Of a stretch of DNA of 64,000 nt, positions 33,159 to 43,696 are shown piece after piece. The position numbers and the translations under genes are program-made. Each line of letters begins with the position of its first letter. Within the stretch, counting starts at the first letter, position 1. Below the pieces are notes generated by a model that saw nothing but the letters and a program-made list of their open reading frames with translations, had not been told where the DNA came from and ran no database searches. The stretch lies in the NCBI GenBank assembly GCA_902799685.1, contig CADCBO010000013.1, forward strand, positions 1-64,000. Reading direction: 5' to 3'. The DNA is from an uncultured Bacteroidales bacterium. Lineage in GTDB: Bacteria > Bacteroidota > Bacteroidia > Bacteroidales > Bacteroidaceae.

Positions 33159-34091
33159 ATGAAAAGAATACTGATAATAATCTTAGCCGCAGTGCTGTTA
33201 GCAGCATGCGGAGATAGCCAGAAGCAGTTGATGAACCGTGCGGAGGAGTTGTGCAAGTACATTCCGGACCATGAGTTGCTGGAAAAGTCAAAGGAGTTCA
33301 TGACACCTGATTTCTATGCCGTGCTGGACACCATGTTTTACCGTCTGCCGGCACATGAGGCCATGGACCACGAGTGGCTCTATTACTTTGTGACTGGCAA
33401 TGGCGGCACTATTGCCGATTACACTGTCACCGGGGTACAAAAGACCGATGAGACTCACGCCACGGCAACCATCAGCGTACGGCAGATGTGGGAGGACGGC
33501 TCATTTGATCCGTCAAGTGATATTGAAGAGCATCAGCTCTCTATGGAAAAAGTTAACGGCCAATGGCTGATGTGTGACTTTGACGATCACAAGCAGGACT
33601 GCATACGTTATATTGAAAATAACCGCAAGGAGCAGGCCCTACGTGATGCCATAAGCGACTATCTTGTCAAGGAGATTGGGGTTCACTATATGCAGGGTGA
33701 ACTCTGCATCCCCACCCTCATGATAGTATCAGCCCAGGAAACAGGCGCCAATCAGGCACGGGTCTGGGGCGATTTCTGGATATGGTGGTACAATCAGTCC
33801 GGCGATACTCTCATGACCGTATCGGGCGGCAACCATTCTGGAGTCTTGAACATCATAAAACAGAACGGGGCGCTCCGTGTTACGTCATTTGAGCAGACGG
33901 TTGACGGTGCAGGCAATGATGCCAGTGCCCGACGCATATTCGGCAGTCATTATGACATTTACCAGAACATGCACTCCAACCAGAATGTGCGTGAGGCAGT
34001 CCGCAGCGAGCAGCTTGGAGAGTATGTAAAGAGCCACAATCTTAAAATAAAATATTACAAGGACTACGGCTGGGATGCCGTGAAACTATAG
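33159..34091 (+). CDS. Hypothetical lipoprotein
   Basis: 310 residues with a lipoprotein signal (IIILAAVLLAAC). The N-terminal half resembles NTF2-like/DUF3828-type domains (YKIPD..FMTPDFYAVLDTMF pattern, GGTIADYTVTGVQ, VNGQWLMCDF). The C-terminal half repeats a similar strand pattern. Function unknown. The addB start follows after 10 bases, so read-through is likely. Confidence 0.7.
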   Translation: MKRILIIILAAVLLAACGDSQKQLMNRAEELCKYIPDHELLEKSKEFMTPDFYAVLDTMFYRLPAHEAMDHEWLYYFVTGNGGTIADYTVTGVQKTDETHATATISVRQMWEDGSFDPSSDIEEHQLSMEKVNGQWLMCDFDDHKQDCIRYIENNRKEQALRDAISDYLVKEIGVHYMQGELCIPTLMIVSAQETGANQARVWGDFWIWWYNQSGDTLMTVSGGNHSGVLNIIKQNGALRVTSFEQTVDGAGNDASARRIFGSHYDIYQNMHSNQNVREAVRSEQLGEYVKSHNLKIKYYKDYGWDAVKL

Positions 34092-34101
34092 GACAAAACG
34101 T

Positions 34102-36946
34102 ATGGAACCGTTTCTTAAGATAGTAGCAGAGGATCTGTACCGCAAGTATGGAGCACAAGGCAGCGGACTGGCCGATATAACGGTAGTTTTCCCCAACCGC
34201 CGCGCCAGGCTGTTCTTTGATGATTTCCTGTCAGCTTGCTCTTCAAAGCCCGTGTGGTCACCGCAGTACACCACCATTGAGGAACTGTTCCAGTCACAGT
34301 CAGACTTGAGGCCTGCTGACCGCATTGAAATGGTCACCCTACTCCATAAGATATATCAAGAGGAACTGCATACCGATGAGTCACTTGACAGCTTCTGGTC
34401 ATGGGGCGAGCTGATGCTGGCTGATTTTGACGATGTGGACCGAAACCTGGCACCCGCAGACCAACTGTTCAGCCTGTTGCGTGAGCAACGTGAACTGTCT
34501 GATACATCGTTCCTGACCGACGATCAGAGAAAGGCCCTTGAGCAGTTCTTCGGCGAGATGAAAGACGCCCAGCCCACCCAATTGCGCGAGCGTTACCAGG
34601 CCGTCTGGAGCGTACTGGGCACTATCTATGAGCGCTTTGGCAAACTATTAAACGACAAAAGCATAGGCTACAACGGCATGATTCAGCGCCGAGTAATAAG
34701 CAATCTTGACACAGACCGCCTCACTGCCCGCCGATACGCATTTGTGGGATTCAACAGCCTGGACGGAGCCGAGAAGGAGCTGTTCCGTGCCATACAGAAT
34801 GCCGGCAAGGCACTTTTCTACTGGGATTATGACCCGGCCTATACGAAGAGCAGCCTGTTGCATGAAGCCGGACGGTTCCTGCGTGACAACCTCAGGGAGT
34901 TCCCCAACGAGCTGCCGCGGGAACGGTTTGACGGCATGCACAAGGCCCGTCTTACAATCGTAGAGGCATCGACCGATAACGCCCAGGCCCGTTTCATACC
35001 CCAGTGGCTCCACTCACTTAACGTTGAAAAAGCCGGCAAGGAGACCGCCATAGTCCTGGCCGATGAAAACCTGCTGCAGCCCGTGCTGCACAGCATACCG
35101 CAGGAGCGCATAAACAATGTGAACATAACCATGGGCTACAAGCTGTCAGAGACATCTGGCTGCCAGGAACAAAGGCAGGCTGAGCATACAGTCACTTAGC
35201 CGTGTGCTGGGCAACCCCATGACGGCAGCCCTGTGTGCCGATGCCCCTAAGATACTGGATAATCTGCGCGCCAGCCGCCGCATGTTCCCGGATACCACCG
35301 CCCTTACCGCAAGCAAGGAACTGGCCGTAATGTTTATCACTGTAACCGATAACCGGTCATTGCTACAGTATCTTCTGGATGTGCTCAAGGCACTGGTACC
35401 GGTTATCCGTGAGCGTGCCGATGACACCCTGTTCCAGCCCCTGAACCAGGAGTCGCTCTACCGCATATATACACAGATTAACCGCCTCAACTCCCTAATG
35501 GAATCCGGTAGTCTGGACTTAAGCACCGATACTCTGTGCCGTCTGATACGCTCCATACTGTCATCAACAACCGTACCCTTCCACGGTGAGCCCGCCGTTG
35601 GAATGCAGATAATGGGACTTATTGAGACCCGTAACCTTGATTTCAAAAACGTGCTGTTGCTGTCGGCACAGGAGGGTGCCTTGCCCAAATCCGGCCAGAG
35701 CGCATCATTCATTCCGTATAACATACGCGTGGCGTTCGGGCTCACCACCATGCAGGACAAAAGTGCCGTTTCATCGTACAATTTCCACCATCTGCTCCAA
35801 AGGGCAGAGAACGTGACCATGGTCTATAACGGCAATGCCGATGCAAGCGGAATAGGCAAAGGACAGATATCGCGTTATCTGCTGCAGCTCATAGTGAGCG
35901 ATGCCGACATTAGCCGCATCACACTTAAGACAGACCGCCAGGAAACTGACGTAGAGCCGTTCAGCGTAGCCAAGACACCGGCCGTCCTGGAGGAACTGTG
36001 CCGCAGATATGACTACACTAATCCCAAGACATACCTGTCACCATCGGCCCTGAACAGATACATGAACTGTCCGCTCCAGTTCTATCTGGCGCAGATAGCA
36101 GGCCTTAAGAAACCCGATGACACCGACACCGAGATAGACTTCGCCATGTTTGGAACACTGTTCCACAAAAGCGCGGAGTTGGCTTACAACTATCTGTCAT
36201 CGGTCTCTCAGACCATAACCGCTGCCGCAATTGACTCACTGCTCAAGGACGGCAAGCGTCTTGAGGGATTTGTGCAGCAGGCTTTCAACGACGATTATTT
36301 TGCCCGTAAGGCCGTTGACAAGGCCGATTACAGCGGCACCCAGTCCATAAACTTTGACGTGATACTCAAATACCTGCGCCAGATTCTGCGCATGGATATG
36401 GAACTTTACGCCCCGTTCAATTACGTAGGCAGCGAGGATGAGGGTTACCAGCATGTCATAGAGGTTCCGGATCCGTTGCACAAAGGTTCAATGATACAGA
36501 TACGTCTTAAGGGTATCATTGACCGTCTGGACTGCAAGGACGGCATACTGCGCATTGTGGACTACAAGACCGGATCGGACAAGGGCACACCGGACACGAT
36601 AGATCAACTGTTCCCGCCCACCGACAGCAAGAAACGCAAGAGCCAGGCCTTCCAGATATTCTACTACGCATACATCGTGAGCATGCAGCCGCAGTTCAGC
36701 AAGTACCGTCTGGCGCCCACACTGCTCTACACCCGCTCATCGTCCAAACCCACAGCCGATGACATCTACTACCATATAGGAAAGGATGTTCTGACCGATT
36801 TCAACGCCCAATGCGGCCGGGAGTTTGAGGAGAAACTGATGGGACTGTTATCGGATATTTTCAATCCCGATCTCCCGTTCGCAGCCACCGACGATAAAGA
36901 AACCTGCCGCAACTGTGACTTCAGTCAACTGTGCGGCAGGTCATGA
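34102..36946 (+). pseudogene. addB: AddB-like helicase/nuclease subunit, frameshifted
   Basis: About 948 residues across two frames. Frame 1 (34102-35199) is the helicase-like half: FPNRRARLFFDDF, WSPQYTTIEEL, AFVGFNSLDGAEKELF and NVNITMGYKLSE. A shift near 35150 moves coding to the next frame, which reads on from about LAARNKGRLSIQSL through 36946. That half has METRNLDFKNVLLLSA-like residues (LIETRNLDFKNVLLLS), the nuclease core GIIDRLDC..LRIVDYKTG, and iron-sulphur cysteines NCPLQF and CRNCDFSQLC. It is the expected partner of AddA. It may be a real pseudogene, a recoding site or an assembly error. Confidence 0.8.
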
Positions 36947-36966
36947 GGTAAGATTATTATTCTGTC

Positions 36967-37500
36967 TTATTTCTTATGGAACTCCAGTTCCATATGGGAA
37001 TTGGCAGCTCCACCTATAGCTGTCTTTTCATCGGTCAACTTGAATGAGAATGATCTGAGGAATTCAATATCCATCTCAAAATCACTCTCGTCCATCGGAT
37101 ACCATTGATATGGCATAGCTTCAGTGTATGAAAGTTCCAATGTCTCGGAGTTAAATGCTCCGTCACCAAAATTCCAACTCCATGCATCTTCACCGGTGTA
37201 CATACGGGCATCAAAGGCGTTCTTCATATCGAAAGAGAAATACAGCGAGTCGTTCTCGTATTTGTATGTACCTTTTAAATGGTCACCCCAAGGAATGATA
37301 TAAACATCTACATCATTACCTTTAAAGATAAGGGTCATATTCTGATGCTCGTAAGGGAACCCTGCAGGAGCACCGTCCCAGCGTCCTTCAAGAGACGCCT
37401 TCACAGTTGAGTCATTCTCATCTTCATTCTCTTTGTCACACGATGTAAAAGTCATGCCCAGCATAGCTGTAGCAATGGCAAAAAACAGAATCTTTTTCAT
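36967..37500 (-). CDS. Hypothetical lipoprotein
   Basis: 177 residues with signal MKKILFFAIATAMLGMTFTSC and an acidic linker (DKENEDENDS). The mature part is a small beta domain: LEGRWDGAPAGFPYEHQNMTLIFKGNDVDVY, with a LKGTYKYENDSLYFSF strand pair, like lipocalin-type proteins of Bacteroidetes. Function unknown. It lies 23 bases behind the carboxylesterase gene and may share its transcript. Confidence 0.75.
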   Translation of the reverse strand: MKKILFFAIATAMLGMTFTSCDKENEDENDSTVKASLEGRWDGAPAGFPYEHQNMTLIFKGNDVDVYIIPWGDHLKGTYKYENDSLYFSFDMKNAFDARMYTGEDAWSWNFGDGAFNSETLELSYTEAMPYQWYPMDESDFEMDIEFLRSFSFKLTDEKTAIGGAANSHMELEFHKK

Positions 37501-37523
37501 TTTATCCTATTGTTTGGTTAAAC

Positions 37524-39020
37524 TTATCTGGCCAGCGGATTACCCAGCTCCGATGCCTCCACGTCATTCTCGTCCAGCTTGAATATCATGAACTGCTGGT
37601 TGTCCTTGGTGAGCGGTTTCCAATCGCCACCGTCGGGACCGCAGGGATCACCGTACTTGGCAAAGTTTGACCATGCTGTAAGCATCTTCTCCGACAGGTC
37701 CCAGTCACCCTGGGTCCAGGGGCGCCAGCAGTGCTTCAGTGACTTGAACACAAACCACAGGTCCGATGAGTGGAATGCACCTCTCAGACGCTGTGTAACC
37801 TCGGGATGGTTGCCGTCATCGGGCAGCGGACGGGCAAACTGATAGGCGTATGCCTTGCCACCCATCTCCTCACGGTTAAGGCAGAAATCCACAATCTGTG
37901 TACCCATGTTGCCTGCATCGTTCAGCGTGTAGCCAATAAGGTACGGAACCTGAGCCAGAGAACCGTCCAGGCAGGCATCATCGAATGATTCGGTCAGCAC
38001 ATATCCGTCTATATAAGGTGATATGGGCGATGCTGTCAGTATGCTGCGCTTTCCGGTTACGTTGGTGTAGAGGCCGCCCAGTGCGAATATGGTCTCGGTG
38101 CTGGCACCGCGCAGCTGACGCAGTGTGGTCAGGTTAGCCCAGTCGCACACCTCCTTGGTCGATGCCTCGGCCTCGGCCAGTGTGGTCATACCCTGCTGCG
38201 GCATTCCCATTCCCATACCCATTCCGCGACCAACCGGTGCAGTGGTAGCCTGCGGGCGGGGCTTTACAAGTCCGCTTCCGCTCATTATAACAGCCTTGTT
38301 GAACAGGCCCTTGGTCAGGGGTGATGCGCTCAGGAACTTTACGCTGCGGGATCCGGCGCTCTGTCCGAATATCATCACGTTATCGGGGTCACCACCAAAC
38401 TGGGCGATGTTCTTTTTGACCCACTTCATAGCCTCAATCTGGTCAAGAGTACCCCAGTTGCCGGTTGCATGCTCGGGATCCTCGGCCGAAAGTTCAGGAT
38501 GTGCAAAGAATCCGAACGGACCTACGCGGTAGTTGAATGATACCAGCACAACATCCTTGTTAGCCCACTCCTGGCCGTCAAACTCAGGCTCCGATCCCCA
38601 GCCCTCGCGCATGCCGCCGCCGAATATCCAGATAGCTACTGGCAGCTTGGCATCGGGCTTGCCGGGTTTCTTGGTCCATACATTAAGATAGAGGCAGTCC
38701 TCACTGTAGGGAGCCTCATCGCCGTAACCCCACTCGGTTGTGTAACCGCCGGGATAATGGGCTGCCTGGAATGGCGGATGACCGAATTTGTCACAAAGTC
38801 TGACTCCCTCCCATGGAATAACGGGCTGCGGAGCCTTCCAGCGGTTCTGCCCCGTAGGAGGTGCTGCAAACGGGATTCCGCGGTAAACGGTAACTCCCTT
38901 GATATCGGTAGCAACGCCCTGTATCTGGCCGCCCTCAATAGTCAGGATGGGGCCGTTATCCTGAGTGCCGCATGCCACAAAAGCCAGCATGCCGGCCAAA
39001 GCAAAAAACAGTTTCTTCAT
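37524..39020 (-). CDS. Type B carboxylesterase, lipoprotein
   Basis: 498 residues from the ATG at 39018-39020, which opens a lipoprotein signal (MKKLFFALAGMLAFVAC). The cholinesterase-like fold is clear: VYRGIPFAAPP, SEDCLYLNVW, FGGGM oxyanion loop, nucleophile in IFGQSAGSRS, and the His region GAFHSSDLWFVF. The usual GESAGG is GQSAGS here. A methionine/glycine-rich loop (GRGMGMGMGMPQQG) is inserted after the nucleophile region. Substrate unknown; in gut Bacteroidetes such enzymes often remove acyl groups from glycans. Confidence 0.85.
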   Translation of the reverse strand: MKKLFFALAGMLAFVACGTQDNGPILTIEGGQIQGVATDIKGVTVYRGIPFAAPPTGQNRWKAPQPVIPWEGVRLCDKFGHPPFQAAHYPGGYTTEWGYGDEAPYSEDCLYLNVWTKKPGKPDAKLPVAIWIFGGGMREGWGSEPEFDGQEWANKDVVLVSFNYRVGPFGFFAHPELSAEDPEHATGNWGTLDQIEAMKWVKKNIAQFGGDPDNVMIFGQSAGSRSVKFLSASPLTKGLFNKAVIMSGSGLVKPRPQATTAPVGRGMGMGMGMPQQGMTTLAEAEASTKEVCDWANLTTLRQLRGASTETIFALGGLYTNVTGKRSILTASPISPYIDGYVLTESFDDACLDGSLAQVPYLIGYTLNDAGNMGTQIVDFCLNREEMGGKAYAYQFARPLPDDGNHPEVTQRLRGAFHSSDLWFVFKSLKHCWRPWTQGDWDLSEKMLTAWSNFAKYGDPCGPDGGDWKPLTKDNQQFMIFKLDENDVEASELGNPLAR

Positions 39021-39078
39021 AAAGCATTTGGTTTGATGCCGTGAAAGTAATAAAAAACTTTCTAATTTTGAAGATGAT

Positions 39079-40269
39079 ATGGCAAACAACCTAACTGAGC
39101 AGTTTATCCGCAATCATCTTACGGCCGATGTCCACACTTTGGCATTGGGCAGTCATCCTGACGGAGTGGACATGCAGTATGCCCTGACGCAGATTTCGGG
39201 ATGGCAGGCAGCACGTCTGAAAGTGCCGCTCTGGGCTGCTACAGAAGATATTGTCTATCCTAAGCATCTGTCTCTGGAGCAGTGCACATCACAATACATC
39301 GCTCAGTATAAGGCATCTTTCATCGAGGGCCTTCTCGGCTCCGGATTCAAAATGGCCGATATCACCGGTGGAATGGGTGTAGATTGTTTCTTTATTTCCC
39401 GTTCTGCATCACAGATTTACTACAATGAGATGTCGGCCGAACTCTGCGACTGCGCCCGTATAAACTTCAAGGCTCTGGGACGGCAGGAAATTGAGATTAA
39501 TTGTGGTACTGCCGAGGATTATATTGCAGGTCTGACTCCTGATAGTTTGGACCTTATCTATCTGGACCCCGCCCGCCGCGGTGATGCCGGCCGCAAACTG
39601 GTATCCATCAGCGACTGCCAACCTGATACCGTAGCCCTGCAGGATGCCCTGCTCCGCATGTCCCCCATGCTTGATGTAAGTAAGGCTTTGACCGAACTAT
39701 ACAACGTAAGTCACGTATTCATAATAGGATTGGAGGGAGAATGCAAGGAGATTACATTGCTCATGCAAAGAGATGTTGATGCAGAGCCTGTTATCACAGC
39801 AGTGGACATAAAAGCTAACGGAACTCCGGAATTTGCGGTTTCATCGGCCAAAAGCGCAGATAACGCTCTACCTCTGCCTATTGCAGACCCGCAGCAGCTC
39901 CAGCCCGACACATTCATCAGCGAGCCATCGGCCCCCCACATGAAAAGTGCCCTGTTCCGCACAATAGCCGCAAAGACAAATACCTCCCTGCTCCATCCGG
40001 ACACCCATCTGTTCTGGAGCAAAGAAAAGCCGGAAAATTTCCCCGGCCGCACATTCCAACTGGAAGGAATCATCCCCTTTGACAAAAGATCCCTGTCTGC
40101 ATTGGTCAAGACTCAAGCCAACCTCTCAGTAAGGAACTTCCCCGAATCAGCCCCAGCGCTGCAACAGCGCCTCAAACTCCGCGACGGAGGCCCCCGCTAC
40201 CTGATAGCCACTACCCTAGCCGACTCCAGCCGCATCCTCCTTGACCTATGCAAGCCCGCGAACAAATAA
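39079..40269 (+). CDS. THUMP-like domain SAM-dependent methyltransferase
   Basis: 396 residues. The SAM-binding region is FKMADITGGMGVDCFF and the catalytic-type motif is DLIYLDPARRG. The C-terminal part (HPDTHLFWSKEKPENFPGRTFQLEGII) is the THUMP-like domain of this Bacteroidetes family. Relatives are presumed RNA methyltransferases; the target is unknown. A -7 box TAATTTTG lies at 39063-39070, 8 bases before the start codon. No operon partners. Confidence 0.8.
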   Translation: MANNLTEQFIRNHLTADVHTLALGSHPDGVDMQYALTQISGWQAARLKVPLWAATEDIVYPKHLSLEQCTSQYIAQYKASFIEGLLGSGFKMADITGGMGVDCFFISRSASQIYYNEMSAELCDCARINFKALGRQEIEINCGTAEDYIAGLTPDSLDLIYLDPARRGDAGRKLVSISDCQPDTVALQDALLRMSPMLDVSKALTELYNVSHVFIIGLEGECKEITLLMQRDVDAEPVITAVDIKANGTPEFAVSSAKSADNALPLPIADPQQLQPDTFISEPSAPHMKSALFRTIAAKTNTSLLHPDTHLFWSKEKPENFPGRTFQLEGIIPFDKRSLSALVKTQANLSVRNFPESAPALQQRLKLRDGGPRYLIATTLADSSRILLDLCKPANK

Positions 40270-40284
40270 CCTTTTTACCTTTTT

Positions 40285-40431
40285 ATGAGAACTAGCCCCA
40301 ATCCCAGCCAAGTCAAGTTTATAGACTTTCTGTACAAATTGAAGCGAAAGGACAGTTCGCTCAAAAACTTCTGTTCAGTACACGCTAGATCAATAAAAAT
40401 TAGTAATTCTGTAGTTGAACAATTGAAGTAA
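40285..40431 (+). CDS. Small ORF upstream of YhcG (uncertain)
   Basis: 48 codons from ATG 40285 to TAA 40429-40431, reading MRTSPNPSQVKFIDFLYKLK and ending NSVVEQLK. Lysine- and serine-rich with a helical pattern. It is too short to classify and may be the remnant of a larger gene at the edge of the defence region. It ends 19 bases before the YhcG start. Confidence 0.35.
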   Translation: MRTSPNPSQVKFIDFLYKLKRKDSSLKNFCSVHARSIKISNSVVEQLK

Positions 40432-40450
40432 AAAATAAAAGACACATTTT

Positions 40451-41629
40451 ATGGCTAATGAGATAAGAAAGTATGAAGGTGCAGTTGATGTCATAAAGAC
40501 TGCAATACTGCAGAGTCAGGCGCGGGCTACCCAGGCTGTCAATCAAGAACAGCTGGCCCTGTATTATGGTATTGGCAGATATATCTCCATGAACACCCGA
40601 AACAAGAACTGGGGTACCGGAGCTATCGAAACCATCAGTAAGCGACTGCAACAGGAACTGCCCGGCCTGCGGGGGTTCGGTGTGTCAAGCCTCAAGAACA
40701 TGCGCGCATTCTACGAGGCGTGGCAAACGATAGAACCCAATTCGCCAATCGCGATTGGCGAATTGAAAGAAAAGTCTGCCGAATCGGCAAACAATCTGAC
40801 AGAAAGTGCTGATAATAAGACGGATGTAATTCGCCAATTGCAATTGTCGAATTTGCCCGATTTCCCATTGGCCGAATTCTTGAGCATCAGTTTCACCCAT
40901 CATATACGAATATTGGAAAACGCCAAAGACTCCGATGAGCGCCTGTTCTATATCCGCTATTGCCACAATTACAAACCCACAACCGAAGCTTTGCCAGACA
41001 TTATCAGGAAGCAAGACCTCTATCACCATCAGGACCTGCTGCCCAACAACTTCCTTGCTACCTTTCCCAACTACAAACAGGCCTATCGTGCTATTCGGAT
41101 GTTCAAGGATGAGTACCTGCTCGACTTCATCAACGTCGAGGAGTTAGGCATGCACGACGAGGAGGTGGACGAACGAGTGATAGAAAACAACATTGTCCAC
41201 AACGTTAAGAACTTCATTATGACCTTCGGGCGTGGATTCACGTTCTCCGGCAGTCAGGTACACTACGACAAACTGGGCCACGACCACTGGATAGACCTGC
41301 TGTTCTTTAATCGCGACCTGAACCGGACCGTGGTTTTCGAGTTGAAAAATGGCGGTTTCAAGGTTGCCTACCTTGCACAGTTGAGTGCCTACCTGCGCAT
41401 TCTGAACGATGACGACCGCCGGGATCACGAGGAGGCACCCATCGGCATCATCCTCTGCCGCCATGCCGACAAAGACTATGCCGGTTATATCATGCAGGAC
41501 TTCCGCCAGCCTATGGGTGTTGCCACCTACAAGACTGCTGATGAGATGGATCCCGAACTGCTGAAAGCCCTGCCACCCAAAGAAGAGTTGCTACGTGTTT
41601 TCGAGGAGAGTAGCAGTAAGGAAGAATAG
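40451..41629 (+). CDS. YhcG family PD-(D/E)XK nuclease (DUF1016)
   Basis: 392 residues. N-terminal DUF1016 helical domain (LALYYGIGRYISMNTRNKNWGTGAIETISKRLQQELPGLRGFGVSSLKNMRAFYE) and a C-terminal YhcG nuclease domain with HDHWIDLLFFNRDLNRTVVFELKNG, giving the D...ExK catalytic pattern, then LAQLSAYL. A poorly conserved linker (about 95-130) separates the two. Such nucleases are frequent in defence islands and restriction loci. It lies 43 bases before the Wadjet operon on the same strand but is less AT-rich, so it may be an independent neighbour. Confidence 0.88.
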   Translation: MANEIRKYEGAVDVIKTAILQSQARATQAVNQEQLALYYGIGRYISMNTRNKNWGTGAIETISKRLQQELPGLRGFGVSSLKNMRAFYEAWQTIEPNSPIAIGELKEKSAESANNLTESADNKTDVIRQLQLSNLPDFPLAEFLSISFTHHIRILENAKDSDERLFYIRYCHNYKPTTEALPDIIRKQDLYHHQDLLPNNFLATFPNYKQAYRAIRMFKDEYLLDFINVEELGMHDEEVDERVIENNIVHNVKNFIMTFGRGFTFSGSQVHYDKLGHDHWIDLLFFNRDLNRTVVFELKNGGFKVAYLAQLSAYLRILNDDDRRDHEEAPIGIILCRHADKDYAGYIMQDFRQPMGVATYKTADEMDPELLKALPPKEELLRVFEESSSKEE

Positions 41630-41672
41630 TAAAAGCGACAAAGAAATATGGAAGTGTAAATAATTGAAATTG

Positions 41673-43130
41673 ATGACAAATCTGAACAAGATAATAGATA
41701 TTCTTCGTACATCTCCGAGCGTTGCGATATTACGAGCTAGGAGTTGCAATACAATCATTGAATTCCTAACAGTGGCGTTTGGTGATACTACAGCATTATC
41801 GCATGAAAACATCCATAGTCAGTTGGCGGAATTTCTGAACAATCATGGTATCGATGAGGATGAAGAGAGCGAAATACTCTTTACTGACACTTACGAAGAG
41901 AAAGCCGCCAAATATATAAGAAAATGGACGGATCTTGGTTTTCTGACGAATTACAGGAACGAGGATGGAGAGATATATTATGAGTTATCTTCCCATTCGA
42001 GCAAAGTAATTGATTGGTTAGGAGGCTTAAAGCAAGAAGAATATATTGGCACGGAATCTAAGTTTAAGTCGATAATCAGTCAGTTGAAAGAACTGGTGGA
42101 ATACACCAATGAGGACAGAGAAAGGCGTCTGCAGTTGCTGGAGGATAAGAAGATGGAGATAGAACACCAGATTCATCAATTGCAGATGGGTGAGGATGTC
42201 AAGGTGTTTGAGGAATATGAGATTGTTCCGAGATTCCAGCAAATCAACAAACTAGCAAAAGAGCTACTGACAGATTTCAAAGAAGTGGATGATAATTTCA
42301 AAACAATCATCAAGGAGATATACCAGAAACAGATTGACCCGTCTTTGAAGAAAGGTGACCTTCTGGCTTATACCTTCGATGCATTGGATGAACTGAAGTC
42401 CAGTTCGCAGGGCAAAAGCTTCTATGCTTTTTGGGAATTTCTGTTAGCTCGCGAGTTGCAATTGGAGTTGGAAGCACTAATAACAGATCTTTTCCAAACC
42501 TTAAAGGAAAAGAATATTGACAGTAGTGATGCCTTCTTACAGAATATGGTGGAATATCTGTATGAATCAGGGCGTAAGGTGTATCAGACAAATGATAAGA
42601 TGGCCGACAAACTGAGCCGCATCATTCGTGAAAACGAGATGTCTCGTGCAAATACCAGCAAACGTGTAGTGCAGGAAATCAAAAATACTCTTATAGATAT
42701 TGCCAGGAAGGGTAAAAAGCCCGATATCTCCCTGACTGTATATGATGGTATGGAAATAAGCATTCCTTTTGACAGAAAGATTACATTTGAACAGAGTGAA
42801 AACACTGAATATGATTTTACTCCTGCATCAGAAGAACTATCGTTAGAAGAGCTAGAAGAATTGGGCAAAGTGTTTGGCAATGTATATATCGACCGCAAGG
42901 TGCTGGAAAACAACATTCGTGAGGTTATGAAAGGCAAAAGTCAAGTGACTTTGAAAAACGTTGTTGATCATTATCCATTGAAACAAGGACTCCCTGAACT
43001 ATTTGCCTACTTTGGCGCCCTCAATCAGTTCCCTCACAGAACTGTCAATGAAGAAAAGCATCATTCTATTATATTTGACTATGAGAATAATAAACGAATC
43101 CGTATTCCAGAAATCATCATATCAATATGA
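41673..43130 (+). CDS. jetA: Wadjet defence protein JetA (DUF3375)
   Basis: 485 residues from ATG 41673. Helical kleisin-like subunit of the Wadjet SMC complex, which recognises and cuts circular plasmid DNA. Recognised from the DUF3375 pattern: LRTSPSVAILRARSCNTIIEFL, YLRKW-like YIRKWTDLGFL and a winged-helix start. Its stop overlaps the jetB start by 4 bases (43127-43130). The whole jet region is distinctly AT-rich, consistent with transfer. Confidence 0.9.
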   Translation: MTNLNKIIDILRTSPSVAILRARSCNTIIEFLTVAFGDTTALSHENIHSQLAEFLNNHGIDEDEESEILFTDTYEEKAAKYIRKWTDLGFLTNYRNEDGEIYYELSSHSSKVIDWLGGLKQEEYIGTESKFKSIISQLKELVEYTNEDRERRLQLLEDKKMEIEHQIHQLQMGEDVKVFEEYEIVPRFQQINKLAKELLTDFKEVDDNFKTIIKEIYQKQIDPSLKKGDLLAYTFDALDELKSSSQGKSFYAFWEFLLARELQLELEALITDLFQTLKEKNIDSSDAFLQNMVEYLYESGRKVYQTNDKMADKLSRIIRENEMSRANTSKRVVQEIKNTLIDIARKGKKPDISLTVYDGMEISIPFDRKITFEQSENTEYDFTPASEELSLEELEELGKVFGNVYIDRKVLENNIREVMKGKSQVTLKNVVDHYPLKQGLPELFAYFGALNQFPHRTVNEEKHHSIIFDYENNKRIRIPEIIISI

Positions 43131-43696
43131 ACGAACAGAAACCGTATTCTAAAGCAATCATCCTCCTTCTGAAAAAGACCGTTGAAAAAGGGTCACCTGT
43201 GTGGGAAGATATCATAAACTACCAAATAGAGATTCAAGACTATCTGGCTGTTATTGGACTAGAATTGATTTTGAAAAAAGATGAAGGTTTTGCTTTTGTA
43301 AAGCAAATCGTGTTTGACGATGATACCACCTTGAATTTGGCTTCAAGGCGACAGTTAGGGTTCGAAGTGTCTATCGTCGTTATAGTCTTACGTCAACTGT
43401 TGGAGGACTATGACAATAATCCCGTGGAAACACAATCCACAGACAGAATCATAACAAACAATGAGATTAAGGATGAAGTACGGTTGTTCTTGCCACAGAA
43501 CTACAACCGCGTAAAGTTGGAAAAGGACTTAGATACCTATATTCAAAGAGTTGCCGAATTGGGATTTCTCAAAGAAGTGAAACGCAATGGTGATGAGGTA
43601 CGCTACAAAATTCATCGAATTATCAAAGAGAAAGTGACTTTGGATGATTTGGATGAATTCAAGAAAAAACTGGAAGAGTATGCAGGAACAGTATGA
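43127..43696 (+). CDS. jetB: Wadjet defence protein JetB (DUF4194)
   Basis: 189 residues, KITE-like winged-helix subunit linking JetA and JetC. Features are INYQIEIQDYLAVIGLELILKKDEGFAFVKQI, the SRRQLGFEVSIVVIVLRQLLEDY helix and the C-terminal RVAELGFLKEVKRNGDEVRYKIHRIIK wing, all typical of DUF4194. The start overlaps jetA (ATGA) and the end overlaps jetC by 17 bases, so translation is coupled. Confidence 0.9.
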   Translation: MNEQKPYSKAIILLLKKTVEKGSPVWEDIINYQIEIQDYLAVIGLELILKKDEGFAFVKQIVFDDDTTLNLASRRQLGFEVSIVVIVLRQLLEDYDNNPVETQSTDRIITNNEIKDEVRLFLPQNYNRVKLEKDLDTYIQRVAELGFLKEVKRNGDEVRYKIHRIIKEKVTLDDLDEFKKKLEEYAGTV

